The notes under the pieces were generated by a model. The model ran no database searches. It was not told the DNA's origin and saw only the letters and a program-made list of their open reading frames with translations. From Globodera rostochiensis (taxonomy: Eukaryota > Nematoda > Chromadorea > Rhabditida > Heteroderidae): a stretch of DNA of 64,000 nt. Shown in pieces: positions 10,520-21,551 of the stretch (positions are counted from its first letter, which is position 1; every line of letters begins with the position of its first letter). Location of the stretch: positions 310,001-374,000 of the forward strand of contig JAEVLN010000013.1 in NCBI GenBank assembly GCA_018350325.1, in the 5' to 3' direction. A program made the translations under genes and the position numbers.

Positions 10520-11127
10520 TTAAGAATGTCGGTCAGAATGACCCCCTTTTCGGTATTTCCCTTAATATGAACATTTCAGAATTTTTATTTTTAATTAACG
10601 CGCTTACCAAATATTCTTTCGCAGTCACACGCACACGCATTAAATGCAAACCTGCAACAGGCAGCGTTTCCATTTTTTGATTCTAAAGGGGTTTTTTGCC
10701 GAAAGAATAATTTTAAAAATACCTACAATTTCGCGGTCTTCTTCATAACAAAAAGTTTCGCCATAGCATTGAAAGATTTTCATTATAATATTTTCAAAAC
10801 AGATTATATCATCGATTTTCCCGCTCTCATCGCAAACACCTATTTTAAGCAAAAGCATGTCTTTAACGAGACTATTACATAAGCACCCCTTTTTGGCGCT
10901 TTTTCCACATTCATCGCACCCCTAAATTGCAAATAATTTAAGTTTAAGGACAATATTTATAATACCTTATATTTCGTTACCGTAAAATTGACTATAAACA
11001 CCTTCAATGTAAAATATTCGATTTTCCCATGTTCTAATTTCTTAGAACATAGATCTTTTAACGATATGAAATTTTCTCTGTTTTTACCAACCAACCCGTT
11101 GCTATATTTGGTAAAAAATGAAGCCAT
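10520..11127 (-). CDS. RPA-like zinc/OB-fold protein B, two or three exons
   Basis: Starts MASFFTKYSNGLVGKNREN. After a first intron the zinc-ribbon segment YKGCDECGKSAKKGCLC precedes LLLKIGVCDESGKIDDII, the same Cys cluster plus D-E-S-G strand as the other two paralogues. The 3' end is uncertain: after EEDREIV an intron can be spliced to either of two frames, ending at 10,520 or 10,533; an unspliced reading stops at 10,640. A GAATAAA word lies at 10,482-10,488. Single-stranded-DNA binding is inferred from the family. Confidence 0.5.
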
Positions 11128-11231
11128 TAATATTTTTCACTGAAACGTAAATAAAATAAATTAACTTAAAACATGAAATATAATGTTTTTCAACGTAAAT
11201 TAAAAAACAACAAAAAAGTCATAAATATTTA

Positions 11232-11987
11232 TCAGTAATAAAACGTAACAAAACAAGTTTGAAAATGGTGAGGCAATTTTCGAAATTCTGCAAGCGTAAG
11301 GACATCCTTAGAAATTTTCAATCGACAAGATTCCTTCAATGTGGGGGGCAATCTGTAAAAATACCGACACCTCTCTGACATTTCCCTGAAAAGTTATTTT
11401 AAAATTTATTTTTTAATAGTTTCAAAAGTACCTTTCAAAGATATTCATAAACGCTTCAACTATTATCTGTGCAAAAGAGGCTAATCTTGCTTGAATAATA
11501 TACTTGCCAATTAACGCGTCAAAATCTATTTCTGTCATAAAAATGCGCCCTAAATATGACGAATCATTGTTGTTTTTGTGTAGTCCTTCTTGATAAAAAT
11601 ATATGAAAACCCTATTTCCACGACCACAAGGCGTCAGCTGCACCAATCCGCTAATAAAACGATAGTATTTGGTTACGGGACAGTAAATCCGTTTGACCGT
11701 TTGACGCAAAAAATCCCAAGATAGACGATAATCCCCATCTCTTAGCAAAAACGAAAAGATATTTTGACGGGAGTAACGCCCTGCTCTCGGGATATTCCAA
11801 AACGGATGATTATTGTCGTTATGAATAGTAATATTGTAGGGACTAATACGTTTCATCATTTTTTTCAGTTTGCGTCGTGATAATTCCCAGTAAAAAGGTT
11901 CCTAAAAAAAGAAATAAACGCGGATTAACCTTTCAAAATTACGTTTTTTAATTCAGATCGAAAATACTCTACGAAGCCCGCCGCCAT
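11232..11987 (-). CDS. Unrecognised protein, about 210 aa, three exons
   Basis: Exon 1 encodes MAAGFVEYFRSELKN. A roughly 45-bp intron leads to a long exon (EPFYWELSRRKLKKM ... LASFAQIIVEAFMNIF), and a second intron to a C-terminal exon starting EMSERCRYFYRLPPTLK and ending TFYY-stop. The junctions keep frame. It is rich in F, Y, R and I, with no transmembrane segment or signal peptide, and ends in a basic-hydrophobic tail. The middle contains GYR-like LSWDFLRQTVKRIYCPV and GRGNRVFIYFYQEG, possibly a beta-rich fold. I do not recognise it; a diverged structural or DNA-binding protein of the element is possible. Confidence 0.55.
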
Positions 11988-12245
11988 CTGTATAAATAAA
12001 TTATTTCATTGTATTTCATTACAGTATAGTCGCCGTTTTAACAATTTAAAGAAACACTACCGGCATTCTTTTAATATTTATTCGAATAAGACCAGTCAGT
12101 AAAGCTTTAATTTTTTTCAAAACAATCTTTTATTTAGCAGTTTTTTGTTTTGTGATTTTTCTGATTAACATTTTTTCTTTGATTTTCTAAGTATTTTTTA
12201 TGGTTTGTTTTCCTCTATTTTTTAGCAACAATTTTTATTTTATCG

Positions 12246-12575
12246 TTAATAAGGAGGAGGAGAGTATTCGTATTCGGCCATATCGTCTTCTGTGGAACAT
12301 TCTAAAAAATTTTAAATTTTAAATAATATAGATCTATTACCGTATCTGTTAAAAACCATATACAAATTAAGGTATGCAAGAAACAAAACTAGTAGAAACA
12401 TGAAAACTATAATTGCAGCAATGAAGCCGCAAGCAAAAAGCACAAATTCTGACATGTCAACTAAAGGAACCATTAAATAAAATAGTAATGTTATTAAATA
12501 TGTCATGTCTAAACAGAAGACAAAGCAAACGAAAGATTGACCGAATTCGTTTTTATTAGCAACAAACATTAACAT
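12246..12575 (-). CDS. Two-pass membrane protein with C-terminal PPPY, two exons
   Basis: Starts MLMFVANKNEFGQSF, overlapping the end of the previous gene by a few bases. Hydrophobic segments cover roughly residues 15-38 and 45-72 (FVLFACGFIAAIIVFMFLLV). A 45-bp intron after NRY leads to an acidic tail ending EYEYSPPPY-stop. PPxY is a ligand for WW-domain Nedd4-type ligases and a classic late-budding motif in enveloped viruses. A small membrane protein with this tail could link the element to ESCRT or ubiquitin pathways (inference). A GAATAAA word at 12,077-12,083 is the nearest downstream signal. Confidence 0.5.
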
Positions 12576-12780
12576 TTATTCATCTCCCTTAAAAATTTTT
12601 TTCTAATTTTCATGCAATTTTCGCGTATATGGACACGCCGCCAACGTTTTTCGAACTCTATAAGCCACTGCTCGCGCCTGCTCATCCTATTATCAAATCC
12701 GCTCATTAATTCTTCCCAGCTCACATCTGACTTCCTAAATTTAAAAAGTTAGAAAATAAAACCCTAAAGTACCTTTTCAT
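12569..12780 (-). CDS. Small basic helical protein, about 57 aa, two exons
   Basis: A tiny first exon (MKR) is joined across a 43-bp intron to KSDVSWEELMSGFDNRMS, followed by a strongly basic amphipathic stretch (EFEKRWRRVHIRENCMKI) and ends REMNKC-stop. The stop codon region overlaps the start of the next gene in a different frame, a compact arrangement typical of viruses. No family recognised; RNA or DNA binding is plausible from charge only. Confidence 0.4.
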
Positions 12781-12924
12781 AGATCCGTATATGCCTTTCT
12801 CAAACCTAAATTTATAACAAAAAAACCAGAATATTTAACCATAATAGCATGATAAAAACTTCTTAGTAATATTAAAAACACAGTTGTAACAATTTATTCG
12901 CCAAATAATAAAAAAAGAAAATTT

Positions 12925-13586
12925 TTAAACAGCCAAATTTTTAAAGGAAGCTGTGATCGATCTCTCAAAATCAGTTGCGTTGATATCACCATTCTAAAAA
13001 ATATTAAAGATTTAAAAGCAAAAGATTTCTTACAGATTTTACACATAGTCGGAAAAAATGTTCATGGTCATGCAGAATTTTTTCAAAAGCGTCGTTTATT
13101 TGAAAGGCCTTAACCAACAATGCTATATTAATCTAATAAAAATTAATACATTATTTTTTTCTTCAAGTGAGCTTATTTCGTCGCCCGTAAAACCCAATAT
13201 TTTAAAAGATGTAGGTTCATAAGTACAGATTCCCAAACAACGGCCAGAAGTGTCCTCAATTTCCAATTTTAGCAATAACGAATTTTTATAAAAATTCATG
13301 CGTCTAAAAGAGGAATCTGTACTGCATAAATGGGGATAGAAAAATACCCGCAATTGCGACAATAGCATTTTGTCATACCCTTATGACACGTTCGACAAGC
13401 CTAAATTTAATAACTATTAAATGATTTATATTAATTTCTTACGCGGAAAATAGTGTATTTTACGTCTTTAATTTTTGCAAATACCGTAACATGTTTCGGC
13501 CCTTCAATTTTTTTAATTTCGCTTAAACTAACAATCAGATCCTTATTCGTCTCGACAGAATAAATGCTTGTTTTGTATAGATTCAT
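12925..13586 (-). CDS. RPA-like zinc/OB-fold protein C, four to five exons
   Basis: Starts MNLYKTSIYSVETNKDLIV. The zinc-ribbon exon reads ACRTCHKGMTKCYCRNCG; the next exon gives LLLKLEIEDTSGRCLGICTY, the D-T-S-G strand of the RPA70-C type OB fold. The C-terminal exons read LLVKAFQINDAFEKIL and NGDINATDFERSITASF. The join inside the Cys cluster needs an intron of only 26 bp, and one downstream junction (near 13,125) is off by one base in my model, so either a splice site is misplaced or the copy carries a frameshift. A GAATAAA word lies 26 bp past the stop. It is likely a single-strand DNA-binding partner of PolB. Confidence 0.5.
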
Positions 13587-13758
13587 TTTTTATATTCTAA
13601 AAAAATACATATTATAGGTCTAATAATGTAAAAAATAATGCAAATAAAATTCATTTTTATCCAAAGCAAAAATAATCATAGTTCGGTGTGTAAGATTACT
13701 GCAGTGTTTGTCGAATCCCTAAACAGTTAAGATTATCGTAATGTTTTTTCAATATAAA

Positions 13759-13929
13759 TTACCCGATTTGTTTTTGCTTACAGCAATAAATAACAATGAA
13801 GATAACGAACGCGGCCAACAGGCAATAGAATATGATCAGCAACGCAAGGTCTTGGATATAGTCATATTTCTGATCAGATTGATAATCATAATCAAAACAC
13901 ATAGCCTGTGCCAAAATATCAAGAAACAT
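13759..13929 (-). CDS. Single-pass membrane peptide, 56 aa
   Basis: The minus-strand frame starts MFLDILAQAMCFDYDYQ, has an acidic Tyr/Asp/Gln N-terminal half, then one transmembrane helix (LALLIIFYCLLAAFVIFIVI) and a short basic end (CCKQKQIG). It lies between PolB and OB protein C on the same strand. The plus-strand reading of the same DNA (69 aa from 13,741) also looks hydrophobic but is against the direction of every neighbour. Function unknown. Confidence 0.4.
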   Translation of the reverse strand: MFLDILAQAMCFDYDYQSDQKYDYIQDLALLIIFYCLLAAFVIFIVIYCCKQKQIG

Positions 13930-14004
13930 CCGAGGATTTTTAAAGGATAAAAGCGTAACGCATCGCCAAAAAAAAAACGAAAATTGTAATTAAACAGCAT
14001 TTAT

Positions 14005-17000
14005 TCACCAAAGACCATAAGGAATAATTTCCCAATTTTTTCCAATTATTCCTTTCTTTTGAATTGGTTTATATTCTTTTTGTAAACTCCTTGTTATGAT
14101 GTAACTGTCACGCGACGGGCCAAATTTATCATAAGTAAAAACTTTTTTGTTATAATCTTTGTAATTCAGAATCATTTGTTTAAAATCTTCGTGATCGAGT
14201 TTGTTTTTCTTGTTAAAAGTAATGCCTACAAAAGTATTTTATTTAAGTTAAATTTATTTTGACTATACCTCGTATCTTAGTTTTATGCCATATACCACCA
14301 TCGAGCACGTTTTGCAGTTTAATAGAATATTGTTTGCTTCCCCCAGATACAAATTCTAAAATTTTGTTCCCTTCAAATTCTTGCGACATTTCTCTAAAAA
14401 TATCAAAAATAAAAAAATGTAACTAGATTTTACCCAAGAAATTCCCCAAAGTTTATCGGATTTTTACCCGTCGGATGTTGATAAATTACGCTGTCTAAAA
14501 TGCTTAAAATTTACAAAAGTTATTAAAGCTAACCTGTGTCCGAATACAATAATTTGTTTTCTGGGTCCCTAGCAACAACTTGTAACCATTGATACAAGTT
14601 TATTCTCGCTTGACTAGTAGTCCTTAATCAAAAGGTTTGACAAAAAATTATTTATATTTTTACCATAATGATATAATGATGTTGGAGACATTATGTTCTT
14701 TTACAAACCCATTTTTTTCATGATAAATTACACGAATTGTTTGATCATTTAGTATTATTGGCTTTGACATTTCTATTTTATGATTAAAAAACATCTCAAA
14801 ATAATCGGAAGGGTTATTTATTAGTTTATTTTTCGACAGCTTGTTTCGCATCCTTAAAAACACAAGCTTAATTTTGTATTTATTAATAGCACAAACCCAA
14901 ATTTTCCCCACAAAGAGTTCAGCAACTTAAATTTTATGTTACGGAAATTAGGCATGAATTAACATACCAATTTAGCAATGAACCGCAACCCAGGATTAAA
15001 TTGCATATTCTTAGGATCTATCACAATATCAAAAATACGTTTATATTCCATAACAAAATACAGTTTTTGCTCGTCTGTAATCACGTTTGATGGCCAACCA
15101 GAGGATTCCACCCAAATAAATTTAGTTTTTACTAATTAACTTGAAACAAATTACCTTTAATTTTAAAAATTTTCGAACATATCCCTTGAACAAATTGGAA
15201 TCGAATTCTTCAAAATGATATGCCCTATAATTTTAACTGTTTATTTTTTTTCTCACGGTTAATACCTGTAAAATCTATCGATTTTGTAGCCTAACTCCAA
15301 AGCTTAAATTTGTATTATAATATTATTTAAATAATAAATTTACCAAGTTTTAATTCAATACTGGTAAATACGCCATACAAGCATCTTTCCTCGTCAGTAT
15401 GTTTACATTTTTTTACTGTTTTTGAAAAAGCAAAATCGGCTTTTGCCTGTTTTGGACATTTCCCACAATTTGGAAAAAAAAGAATTGAATCCTAAAAATT
15501 TTAGTTTTATTACTTACAATATAAAACCTACCGCAGCCCTAATCGTTTTGATCTATTTTTTTGTGAGTGACAAATTACCTTTATCGGGAAAATCATCGAA
15601 AAAATTTTTCATTTCTTTATTATATTTTCCTTTATTTCTTGGGTCTAACATTTCGCGCACATCACATTCCTGATAATAAAAGTTAATTATATTTTTAATT
15701 TAAACGCACCCATATTTCTTCAACAGTTAAATTATATTTTTTCGCTACGTGTTTTAATTTTCGCATCCTTATTTCTGTCTTAATAAGGTTTTCTTCTGCT
15801 GTCTTCCCGTTTGGGCCTATATGATACGGTTTAAAACATTTTTGGCAACCTAAATTGTAAATTATTTTTAAAATTTTTCACTATATACCATGAAATGCGC
15901 ACCCCTAAACATAATATTATTAATAATTTTTTTTTTTTGCTAACCTGAAATTCGATAATTGTTTTTGATTTATTACAAATAAAGTCGACTTTAAACCCTA
16001 AAAATATAAATTATTTTTGACAGTTTTACTAACAACCGACCTCCTATTTCGATTTCTCTACCGTTCCCGGCATGCCGCCCTTTAGCCCCATTTTTATGCA
16101 TACACCATTCAAAATATTTGATTGCCACAACACTTTGTGAGTCATTTTTTTCAAAACCGCCTTCGGGCACAATTGCTAAATGTTTTTCTTTTAAAAATTT
16201 TGCTCGGTATATGCGCATTGCCGCCCCCGCAATAGTTGTTGCGTCCTTTAAATAGTTTTTTTAAATTCAAAATATTTTGTGTACCTTTAAAACATCGAAA
16301 CCCTGCGGTGTTTGATTGTCTTTGGTAATTTCTAAAAATATTTTTCTTAAACACAAAATTGCATGTAACAATATTTCTGTGTCGTTTCCGCAGTAAATTG
16401 CGAGTTGTTCCTCTAAAATTAAAATATTTTAAACCCAATAAATTTTTTACCCAGTAAAAATGGCGTGTTTTTGTTATTCTGATACCAAATTTTAAATTTT
16501 TCATATTCGTCTTCTTTATAAGAACCGGGATAATAATCTTCAAATGGCGGAAGATTTGGAAGCTTTTTACCTAAATAATATTTTAGTTCAAAATTGCTTA
16601 AAAATTTACCATAATTTTTTTCTGAATTATATTTATGCGGAAAGTATAATTTTGGTGAACATTTCAATCCAAAGGTTTTAGACAAATCAGCTAGTTTATT
16701 TTGAGATAATAACCAAAAATCTCTGAAGTACAATTTTTTTAATTTCATCTGATAAATTTTTAAGTTTGAAATAATCAATTCTGGTGTGAGCCCCATATTG
16801 GCTAATTCGCGTAACACAAAATGCGCATCATATCGGCCTTAATTTTTCAATAATTTATATTATAATGAATTTTTACCTGCGTAATGTGCATAACAATATG
16901 TTTCAAATTTTTTGAATGATAAAACCCATTTTAAGAATTCTTTAATTGGGTTGTCGACATTAATCGAACACCATTTTTTATGCCTTGAGCCCTTGGGTCC

Positions 17001-18686
17001 GCAAATTTCGCAGTCATTATTAACCCCATCACAATCACTACATGTATACCTCGCAGAAATAAAATTTATATTATGTTCATAATAACTTTGATATGGTCCC
17101 GTTTCAATTTTAGTATCTGTCTTTAATATAACTTTTTAATTATTTTTATAAAAATTACTTACACAGCATTCAAAATCATAACTAACTATTCGATATCTTG
17201 GTAACATTTGCGGTATTTTAATTTTTTTAATATAGCATCCATCAGATTTTGTGTGTCTTAGCTTACACCTTTTGCACAATTTTTCTCCTAAATTTTCAAA
17301 TTATATAAAATTTTTCTTTTGGTGCTAACCGCATTTATGTGTATGGTCGTTGTAATATTCCTTATCACATTCAACACATCTTTTATATAATTTGCAAGCC
17401 TGTTTAAGGTGATTTTCAAAACAATTTTTATTGTAAAAGTAACGGTGGCAATCTTCACAGTTAATTGGATCAATTTGCACCATTTTACAAGGAAATTCCG
17501 GCCCTTATAATTAAAAATTTTTCATATTTAGTTTTATGCTTACCCCAACCGCCGCAACGACTGCATTTAATTATGCACTTAATTGAATGTTTGATATTTT
17601 TTTGAAACAATTCTTCACAATAAACACAATATTTATATTTGACATTAAAAAATTGTTTTACACTTTTAAGACCTGAAATTTTTTAGTTTTTAAATTTTTT
17701 ATTAGGATTTATTTTACCGTTCCAATGTCCATTTTCGTTAAATATACAAATTTGATATTTTCTTGCACCAATTGCTTTAAATATCGGTTTTAAACCATGT
17801 TCCTGAGAAAATAATTTTTACAAATTAAATTAATTATTTCAAACCTTAGAAAATGCAATAATTATAAATTTTCCTGGAAACTGATTGTCATAGTATTCTT
17901 GAACCTTTTTAACATCGTCAAGGCCATAATTTGATTTATTTGAATCGATTTTAGCGTTAAAAATCAATTCATCAACACACGCTTTTTGGCGTTTTTCGTT
18001 TTGATATATTCTTCTGAACTGAATGTAGGTGATTTGGTATGGCTCATCTGCATCGATCAGTTGGTAACATTTACTCAAAATTATACTATAAAATAAGCAA
18101 TATTTATTATTCGTGTTTTTAACTAAAAGCCGTCCATTTTCTTTAATAGGGAAAAAATCCAACGGTTGAAATTTGTATCCTAAAATTAGCCATCAATCGT
18201 TTTTTTATTTTTTTTATTACCGGTGCCAACAGGGACTGAATATGTAGTGATAATCATAGATATTTCCTCATTTAATAATTTGACTTCGCTATGGCTTTGT
18301 TGTAAATGGTAAAAGGATTCAAAAACCACATCGGTGTTATTTTGGGTTAGGGATCTTGGTGGGATGATTACAGGGTCCGTTATACCTGCGCAAAAAATGT
18401 CAAAACTAATTTTTTCGATTTTCCAGCCTTTTTCACTTTTTTTGCACGCTTTTTCAATTAGATTTTTTATTATATTTTTAAAACTTTCATTACTATTTTC
18501 TTCCGAATCTTTAAATATAAATCTTGTAATATTTTCATTAATACCAAATTTTTTATTTTCTTTTACTTTGCTTGATATTTCAATATAATTATTTTCTTTT
18601 GGGATCTCTTTTTTATTTTTAAAATAATTTTTTTGGTTTCTGATTTTTCTTAATTCTGCGCTGGTATCAAGAAAATGTTTTTGCAT
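14005..18686 (-). CDS. Protein-primed family B DNA polymerase (DNA_pol_B_2), many short introns
   Basis: It copies the element from a protein primer. Landmarks in order: start MQKHFLDTSAELRKIRN; the N-terminal NTNNKYCLFYSIILSKC block; CxxC/HxC zinc clusters (17,330-17,690); Exo I SYDFEC (about 17,165-17,185); Exo II YAGRYDAHFVLREL; the KTFGL..FPH block; Exo III YCGNDTEIL (about 16,390); RIYRAKFL; HAGNGRE; GCQKCFKP; EEIWECDVREML; palm motif B LNSLWGKFG (about 14,900); and motif C, YSDT and DS on either side of an intron (about 14,530). The C-terminus ends PYGLW. Motif A (DxxSLYP), expected between IWEC and the FPNCGKCPKQ block, is not seen, and only about 110 bp separate those blocks with an unclear frame. 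This copy may therefore be catalytically dead. The stop overlaps a GAATAAA signal. Confidence 0.85.
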
Positions 18687-18700
18687 CGTTCTCTAAATTC

Positions 18701-19569
18701 CTAAAAATTAATTGATTTAATTAAGATTAAATACGTTGTCTTATTTAATAAAGATTTGTTTTCAAATATTGATTCGACGAGTAATTAATTTCTTTTATAC
18801 GTAATTCGGTAAAAATAATTGGGGAGACGGGGGGGGGGGGGTCAAAATTTTTAGCAAAATTTTTTGAGGCTAATTTTTATTTTACTGCAATTTTAATGGA
18901 AAGTACTTTGTGCCACAATTAATTGCTTTGCTTTGATTTCTTTGTTTTTTTTTTGCATTTAATGGTTATTTTCTTTTGAAACACTTCCCAAATTTTTTAT
19001 TCATTTTAACATGAAAAACACAACATTCAAAACAACATCTTTCGGCACATTGTATTTCATTCATTCATTCATTCATTCATTCATTCTTCATTCATTCTAG
19101 GCCTGGTGGAGGGGGCTCTGACACTAAAAAAGCGACTTGCTAAAAATTAATTGATTTAATTAAGATTAAATACGTTGTCTTATTTAATAAAGATTTGTTT
19201 TCAAATATTGATTCGACGAGTAATTAATTTCTTTTATACGTAATTCGGTAAAAATAATTGGGGAGACGGGGGGGGGGGGTCAAAATTTTTAGCAAAATTT
19301 TTTGAGGCTAATTTTTATTTTACTGCAATTTTAATGGAAAGTACTTTGTGCCACAATTAATTGCTTTGCTTTGATTTCTTTGTTTTTTTTTTGCATTTAA
19401 TGGTTATTTTCTTTTGAAACACTTCCCAAATTTTTTATTCATTTTAACATGAAAAACACAACATTCAAAACAACATCTTTCGGCACATTGTATTTCATTC
19501 ATTCATTCATTCATTCTTCATTCATTCTAGGCCTGGTGGAGGGGGCTCTGACACTAAAAAAGCGACTTG
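18701..19569. repeat. Direct tandem duplication, 439 + 430 bp, with ATTC microsatellite
   Basis: Sequence 18,701-19,139 is repeated almost exactly at 19,140-19,569, running from CTAAAAATTAATTG to AAAAAGCGACTTG. The copies differ mainly in the number of ATTC repeats (about 19,057-19,086 versus 19,496-19,516) and in a G-run. It lies upstream of the PolB start and downstream of the proline-rich gene, so it may hold the PolB promoter in two copies. The second copy contains the last codons of the proline-rich gene. Confidence 0.9.
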
Positions 19570-21432
19570 ATTTGGTTAATTAAAATAAAAACTCTGATAC
19601 CTTCTTGTTTGACCCTAAAAAGACGAGGGTCTTTTAAGACCATCACCGCCTCCAGTGGTATGGGCACCGGCGTATGTTTTGGCGCTAAATATATTTTTGA
19701 TTAATTTTTTCCAATAAATAAAACATTACCTTTGTTTTCGTCGTTCAGAACAACGGCTTGCCCTTGCGGTTTTTCTCGATGCTCTATAGCTTCATGGACC
19801 GTAGGTCTCTCTCGCCCGCGATCTGAAGATCAAAGAATTATCATTCATTATTGAAAATTAATAAATTATGTTTTAGTGAAAACTAGCCATTTAAAAATGG
19901 ATTTTGTTAAAAATTTAAACTTAATTACCTTCACACGCTTGACGAGCCTCCCGCGCCGGTCTCTCGCGCTTATTATCTGAAATGAAAGAATTTATCACTA
20001 ATTATGAAAATTAAAAATTATGAAATTAGTGTTAACAACTTTATAGGATTATGTTATAAACTTAACTCTACCTTTACGCTGCTCCCGCTGAACATCCCTA
20101 GCCGATCTTTCTCGCCCGTGTTCTAAAATTAAAAATATGATTTTGTGGTAATTAGCCATTTAAAACGGATTGGCTTTAGTTAAAATTATCAAATTAAAAT
20201 TAATTTTGTTGAATTTTCAAAACGTAATTTACCTTCACGCTCCCGACGAGATACCTGCGCCGGTATCGCGTGCTTATGATCTGAAATGAAAGAATTTATC
20301 ACTAATTATGAAAATTAAAAATTATGAAATTAGTGATTTAAAAAAATAGATTTATTTTTTGAAAATTAACAACTTTACAGGATTATGTTATAAACTTAAC
20401 TCTACCTTTACGCTGCTCCCGCTGAACATCCCTCGCCGATCTTTTTCGCCCGTGTTCTAAAATTGAAAAATTATGATTTTGTGGAAATTAGCCATTTAAA
20501 ACGGATTGGCTTTAGTTAAAATTATCAAATTAAAATTAATTTTGTTGAATTTTCAAAACGTAATTTACCTTCACTGCTCCCGACGAGCTACCTGCGTCGG
20601 TATCTCACGCTTATGATCTGAAATGAAAGAATTTATCACTAATTATGAAAATTAAAAAATATGGTTTTAGTTAAAATTATAAAATTAAATTTTGTTGAAC
20701 ATTCAAAACGAAATTTACCTTCACGCTCTCCTCGAGCATTTTGGCTCTGTTGTTCATGCTCTTGATGAACTGTCAAGAAAAATAGTTGATGTTTTAATAA
20801 ATTGACTAATTACTTTTAATTCGTCGAAGATTTCGTCTCCGACGTATTTTACGGCCGGGAACTGTAGAGAAGACCGGCGGTTGAGGACGGAAGGGTATTG
20901 GCGTCTGCGCAACCGTTGGCAGCGGACAAAACGGTTGTGGCGGAACCGCCATGCGAGCAGTCGGTGGGAAAAATTGGACCGGCGGTTGCGGCTGGATTAG
21001 GACCTGGCCTTGTGGAGGCGGAAACAGAGGCGGGGCAATCGGTGTCGGCGGAACAGAGAAGTGCGGGGGCGGAAGCATATTCGGTGCAAACGACGGTGGC
21101 GGGTTTGGAAACCGGGCTTGCGGAGGCGGATGCGGGAACATCGGCGGCGGTGGAAATTGAAGGTTTGGCGGTGGGAATGTCATTGGCACGGTCGGGAGTA
21201 AGGGCATTGGCGCCGTCGGCGGGAAGGGCAATAGCCCAGGAGGGGGAAAAGGCAATGGCGGGGGGAAAGGCGATGGCCACGGCGGGGGGTATGGCAATGG
21301 GCCTAGCGGTGGGAAGGGCAATGGGCCCGGAGGAGGTGGCATTGGCGTCGAAGCCCGTGGGATTAGTGGGGGGTAAACGCCTAACAACGGACGGTTATGG
21401 TAATAAAATCTCGGGGCGGTTTCGCGAAACAT
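19553..21432 (-). CDS. Proline-rich protein with duplicated mini-exons
   Basis: Exon 1 (20,814-21,432) encodes MFRETAPRFYYHNRPLLGV and then about 170 residues of P/F/L-rich repeats ending in a basic RKIRRRRNLRR stretch. Eight further exons follow, all phase 1: 20,719-20,769, 20,569-20,617, 20,406-20,456, 20,233-20,280, 20,072-20,122, 19,929-19,976, 19,730-19,822 and a terminal one from 19,684 down to a TAG at 19,553. The 48-51-bp exons encode charged repeats such as EHGRERSARDVQREQRK and DHKHAIPAQVSRREREG. The exon at 20,569-20,617 has 49 bp where its sister has 48, which would frameshift unless it is skipped. Function unknown; a disordered scaffold or surface protein is possible. Confidence 0.6.
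20072..20617. repeat. Tandem duplication of an exon pair with introns
   Basis: A two-exon, two-intron unit of about 335 bp is present twice (20,072-20,280 with its introns and 20,406-20,617). Intron sequence is as similar as exon sequence, so duplication is recent. More diverged relatives of the mini-exon lie on both sides. Confidence 0.8.
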
Positions 21433-21543
21433 TTGCTAAAAAATTATTTAATGGACAAAAAAAACAACAAATTTAAAATTACATTTAAAATTTTAATTAC
21501 TGCAACTAATGAATAATGGTGCCCTTCTAATATTTTTGGCTGG

Positions 21544-21551
21544 CTTATATA
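21544..21551 (-). promoter_or_regulatory. Likely TATA box of the proline-rich gene
   Basis: The minus strand reads GGATATATAAGCC in a locally GC-richer stretch, about 112 bp before the ATG at 21,432. This is a better TATA match than expected in such a context, and it argues that the 101-codon frame across it (21,444-21,749) is not coding. Confidence 0.45.

Noticed and set aside
13741..13950. 69-codon plus-strand frame with a hydrophobic stretch
   Set aside because: Antisense to the small membrane protein; every other Maverick gene is on the minus strand.
20898..21476. 192-codon plus-strand frame rich in Ala/Gly/Val
   Set aside because: Antisense to the proline-rich exon; CCN proline codons give GGN glycine and related codons on the other strand. 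The minus strand has TATA box, introns and neighbours in its favour.
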